Below, one piece after another: positions 61,721 to 64,000 of a stretch of DNA of 64,000 nt (positions are counted from its first letter, which is position 1; each line of letters opens with the position of its first letter). The position numbers and the translations under genes are program-made. This DNA comes from Seohaeicola sp024304985. GTDB taxonomy: Bacteria; Pseudomonadota; Alphaproteobacteria; Rhodobacterales; Rhodobacteraceae. Location: positions 62,001 to 126,000 of the forward strand of contig NZ_JARAMP010000013.1 of NCBI RefSeq assembly GCF_028802875.1, written 5' to 3'. The notes beneath the pieces were generated by a model. The model saw only the letters and a program-made list of their open reading frames with translations, was not told where the DNA came from and searched no databases.

Positions 61721-62590
61721 CTAAAGCACACGCCCCGCCACGGCATCAAGCCGCGCAATCAGCGCGGGGTCACGCTTGTCCGGGGCCGTCATGATCGCGT
61801 GCTCCAGCGCGCGGTCGCAGCCATGCGGGCAGGGCGCGCGGTCCGCCCCAACCAAGGCAGGCAGCCCCGCCACCAAAGCGCGGGCATGGGCAGCATTGCC
61901 GCCCAGCGTGGCGATGACCTGCGCCACATCCACCTGATCATGATCCGGGTGCCAGCAATCGTAATCCGTGACCATGGCCACGCTGGCATAGCAAAGCTCC
62001 GCCTCACGGGCCAGTTTTGCCTCGGGCATGTTGGTCATGCCGATCACGTCGCAGCCCCAGACCTCGCGGTACAGCCGCGATTCGGCTAATGTCGAGAACT
62101 GCGGCCCTTCCATCGCCAGATAGGTGCCACCCTCATGCACAGTCACCCCAGCGTCGCGGGCCGCTTGCGCGCAAGCGGCCGACAGTCGCGGACAAGTGGG
62201 ATGGGCAAGGCTTACATGCGCCACGCAACCCGATCCGAAAAAGCTGGAGGCGCGCCCCCTTGTGCGGTCGATGAACTGATCCACGATCACGAAATCGCCC
62301 GGAGCCATCTCCTCGCGGAAGGAGCCGCAGGCGCTGACGCTGATCACATCGGTCACGCCCAGCCGTTTCAGCGCGTCGATATTGGCGCGGTAGGGCACGT
62401 CCGAGGGCGCATGCACATGCCCGCGCCCGTGACGCGGCAGGAACGCCATCGGCACGCCATCCAGCACGCCTGTCAGGATCTGGTCTGACGGCTCACCCCA
62501 GGGCGTGCTGACGCTCACCCATTCCGGGTTCTGCAAACTGTCCAGCTGATAGAGGCCAGAGCCCCCGATGATCCCGATCTTCGTCTGCAT
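61721..62590 (-). CDS. mtnP: S-methyl-5'-thioadenosine phosphorylase
   Basis: This splits methylthioadenosine, a by-product of polyamine synthesis and other reactions, into adenine and methylthioribose-1-phosphate. The 289-residue protein has IGIIGGSGLYQLDSLQ, LPRHGRGHVHAPSDVPYRANI and a substrate region TYLAMEGPQFSTLAESRLYR with GMTNMPEAKLAREAELCYA. It is upstream of apt on the same strand. Confidence 0.94.
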   Translation of the reverse strand: MQTKIGIIGGSGLYQLDSLQNPEWVSVSTPWGEPSDQILTGVLDGVPMAFLPRHGRGHVHAPSDVPYRANIDALKRLGVTDVISVSACGSFREEMAPGDFVIVDQFIDRTRGRASSFFGSGCVAHVSLAHPTCPRLSAACAQAARDAGVTVHEGGTYLAMEGPQFSTLAESRLYREVWGCDVIGMTNMPEAKLAREAELCYASVAMVTDYDCWHPDHDQVDVAQVIATLGGNAAHARALVAGLPALVGADRAPCPHGCDRALEHAIMTAPDKRDPALIARLDAVAGRVL

Positions 62591-62673
62591 GGGGTGGTCG
62601 CCCTGTGATTGCCCTTTGTCGCCCGCAGGTTAGTCCAGACGGCACAGGCTGCAAGCGGTGATTGCGCCCGTGA

Positions 62674-63279
62674 TCAGTCGTCGGGCCGCGTCAGGGCGAA
62701 AAGTTCGGTGATCACCGCGTAATCGCGGTATCCCAGCCGCGACAGCGGGCGGAAGGTGGTCACATCGAACACCCCGTCGACAAGACAATCGTCGCGCATG
62801 TGCACGCCCGTCACCTCGCCCAGAACAAGGCTGTTGCCCTCGCCCTCCAGCTGAACGATCTGGGTCAGGCGACATTCCAGCGCCGCAGGCGCACCCGCCA
62901 CCCGGGCGCAGGCAATGGTTTCACACTCCACCCGCGTCAGTCCGGCATGATCGAACTCGGACTGGGCCGCAGGCAGCGTCTTGGACGAGGCGTTCATGGC
63001 ATCGCGCATGGCGAATTCCACGATGTTCACGCAGAACACGCCAGTCTCGATGATATTGGCGACCGAATCCTTGGTCCCATCCCGGTCGGCCTTGGTCCCG
63101 GTCGAGGCGAACATGACCTGCGGCGGGGTATAGGCCACCGCGTTGAAAAAGGAATAGGGGGCCAGATTGTCCACCCCGTCCTTGCCCCGCGACGAGATCC
63201 ACCCGATCGGGCGCGGTGTCACGATGGCGTTGAACGGGTTGTGCGGCAGGCCGTGGCCATCCTTGGGCTGGTAGAACAT
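62674..63279 (-). CDS. Flavin reductase-like FMN-binding protein
   Basis: The 201-residue protein has FNAIVTPRPIGWISSRGKDGVDNLAPYSFFNAV and ETGVFCVNIV, the split-barrel FMN-binding fold of flavin:NAD(P)H reductase-like proteins. Its partner oxygenase is not identifiable. The start at 63279 (MFYQPKDGHG) matches the family; an upstream start at 63339 is less likely. Confidence 0.88.
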   Translation of the reverse strand: MFYQPKDGHGLPHNPFNAIVTPRPIGWISSRGKDGVDNLAPYSFFNAVAYTPPQVMFASTGTKADRDGTKDSVANIIETGVFCVNIVEFAMRDAMNASSKTLPAAQSEFDHAGLTRVECETIACARVAGAPAALECRLTQIVQLEGEGNSLVLGEVTGVHMRDDCLVDGVFDVTTFRPLSRLGYRDYAVITELFALTRPDD

Positions 63280-63391
63280 CAGGTCCCTCGTTTCTGTCAC
63301 GCCACAGGCGCTTGTGGTTTGTGCCTGACCTAGCGCCATGCTAGGGGCGTTTCCACCTGAAACTTGATTTGACGCGCGAGGACTGGCGAAG

Positions 63392-63880
63392 GTGTTCCAA
63401 TTGTCCGAGGAAACCGCCGCCGATTGGTGGGAGGTCGAGGCGCTCTATGACCTGTGTTTCGCGCCGGGGCGCGAGGCGCTGTCCTCCTACCGTCTGCGCG
63501 ACAATATCCCCCCCGTGCCGGGCCTCTCGCTGGTGGCGCGGGACCGTGAAGGTATTCTGGCTGGGGCGATCCGCTATTGGCCCGTCCGCGTGGGCGATGT
63601 GCCCGCGCTGCTCTTGGGGCCCGTGGCCGTGCATCCTACCCGGCAGGGCGAGGGGTTGGGGGCGCTGCTGATCCAGCACAGTCTGGAGCGGGCGCGCGAC
63701 GCCGGCTGGCAGCGGGTGATGCTGGTGGGCGACGCGCCCTATTACAACCGCTTCGATTTCTGGAAGCTGGACGGCGTCGAGATGCCTCCGCCCACCAACC
63801 CGGACCGCGTTCTGGGCCATGAACTGGTGGACGGCGCATGGCAGGGGATCACCGGCCGCGTGGTGCGCTGGACGGATTGA
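63392..63880 (+). CDS. GNAT-family N-acetyltransferase (YhbS-like)
   Basis: The 162-residue protein has GPVAVHPTRQGEGLGALLIQHSLE as the acetyl-CoA loop and GDAPYYNRFDFWK near the C-terminus, both typical of YhbS-type enzymes. It starts with GTG at 63392, preceded by GAGGA. It is divergent from the flavin reductase gene. The substrate is unknown. Confidence 0.85.
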   Translation: MFQLSEETAADWWEVEALYDLCFAPGREALSSYRLRDNIPPVPGLSLVARDREGILAGAIRYWPVRVGDVPALLLGPVAVHPTRQGEGLGALLIQHSLERARDAGWQRVMLVGDAPYYNRFDFWKLDGVEMPPPTNPDRVLGHELVDGAWQGITGRVVRWTD

Positions 63881-63950
63881 CCTGCACCTTGCCGCTTGAA
63901 TGGCAGCCCGTGGTATCCAATCTATGCAATAGCAAAGCATGGAGAAGCCG

Positions 63951-64000
63951 ATGACCACGAACACCCTGATCCCCGTCGATGTCGAGGCGGAACTGGACCG
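63951..64000 (+). CDS. Start of a gene cut by the window edge
   Basis: An ATG at 63951 follows a GGAGAA ribosome site at a good distance and opens a frame (MTTNTLIPVDVEAELD) to the end of the window. Only 16 residues are visible, so no function can be given. It lies 70 bp after the GNAT gene on the same strand. Confidence 0.55.
   Translation, partial: MTTNTLIPVDVEAELD

Overview
The window is about 64 kb of GC-rich chromosome from an alphaproteobacterium, most likely a member of the Rhodobacterales (Rhodobacteraceae or roseobacter group). Signs for this are the split methylmalonyl-CoA module pccA / DUF4174 / scpA, the hdaA-ppk-ppx cluster, a prolyl-tRNA synthetase of 443 residues (too short for an inserted editing domain), the gene order ctaC-ctaB-small membrane protein-ctaG-ctaE-surf1-thrC without ctaD, a Flp/Tad pilus locus, and FnrL-type sites (TTGAT-N4-ATCAA). 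Almost all of it is ordinary core genome. I see no insertion sequence, prophage, CRISPR array, rRNA or tRNA gene.

Layout. 1-6.4 kb: a terminator, a small glycine-zipper lipoprotein, then the propionyl-CoA branch (pccA and scpA) with a DUF4174 protein and a sulfotransferase-like protein between them. 6.4-9.8 kb: VOC protein, GNAT, DjlA-like co-chaperone, EEP-family hydrolase and a small exported protein. 9.8-15.4 kb, minus strand: AI-2E-type permease, hdaA, ppk and ppx. 15.6-19.7 kb: proS, lolC, lolD and an exported DUF3047 protein. 19.7-22.7 kb: DMT transporter and thioesterase, divergent from three tandem single-haem c-type cytochromes behind an Fnr-type box, then a VWA-like DUF1194 protein. 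22.8-27.2 kb, minus strand: parE and two alpha/beta hydrolases. 27.3-30 kb: ppk2 behind a well-placed Fnr-type promoter, then DUF1007 and a NicO metal transporter. 30-42.5 kb, minus strand: a Tad pilus locus from two Flp-like pilins through cpaB, cpaC, an OmpA lipoprotein, cpaE, cpaF, tadB, tadC, two TPR lipoproteins and cpaA to an AAA+ ATPase. 42.9-43.8 kb: a lytic transglycosylase. 43.9-50.9 kb, minus strand: scoB, scoA, topA, dprA and tldD. 51-58.6 kb: the cytochrome c oxidase subunit II/III and assembly operon, then surf1, thrC, an M16 peptidase and a GNAT. 58.7-64 kb: an MBL-fold protein, a D-2-hydroxyacid dehydrogenase-like flavoprotein, apt, mtnP, a flavin reductase, a GNAT and the start of one more gene.

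Themes. (1) Propionyl-CoA is carboxylated and rearranged to succinyl-CoA. (2) Polyphosphate is served by ppk, ppx and ppk2, and ppk2 looks oxygen-controlled. (3) Three Fnr-type boxes link the cytochrome trio, ppk2 and ctaC to low-oxygen signalling. (4) The tad locus would build a thin adhesive pilus; its tadE/F/G minor pilins are not in the window.

The most unusual signal is not a gene. It is a short intergenic repeat, GGATATTT-N2/3-GCAAGAAGAA, in six clear copies and one decayed copy, each just after a stop codon and on the same strand as the gene it follows. Two copies sit in a larger two-hairpin element. One hairpin is identical in both, and the other has a different sequence but stays fully paired.
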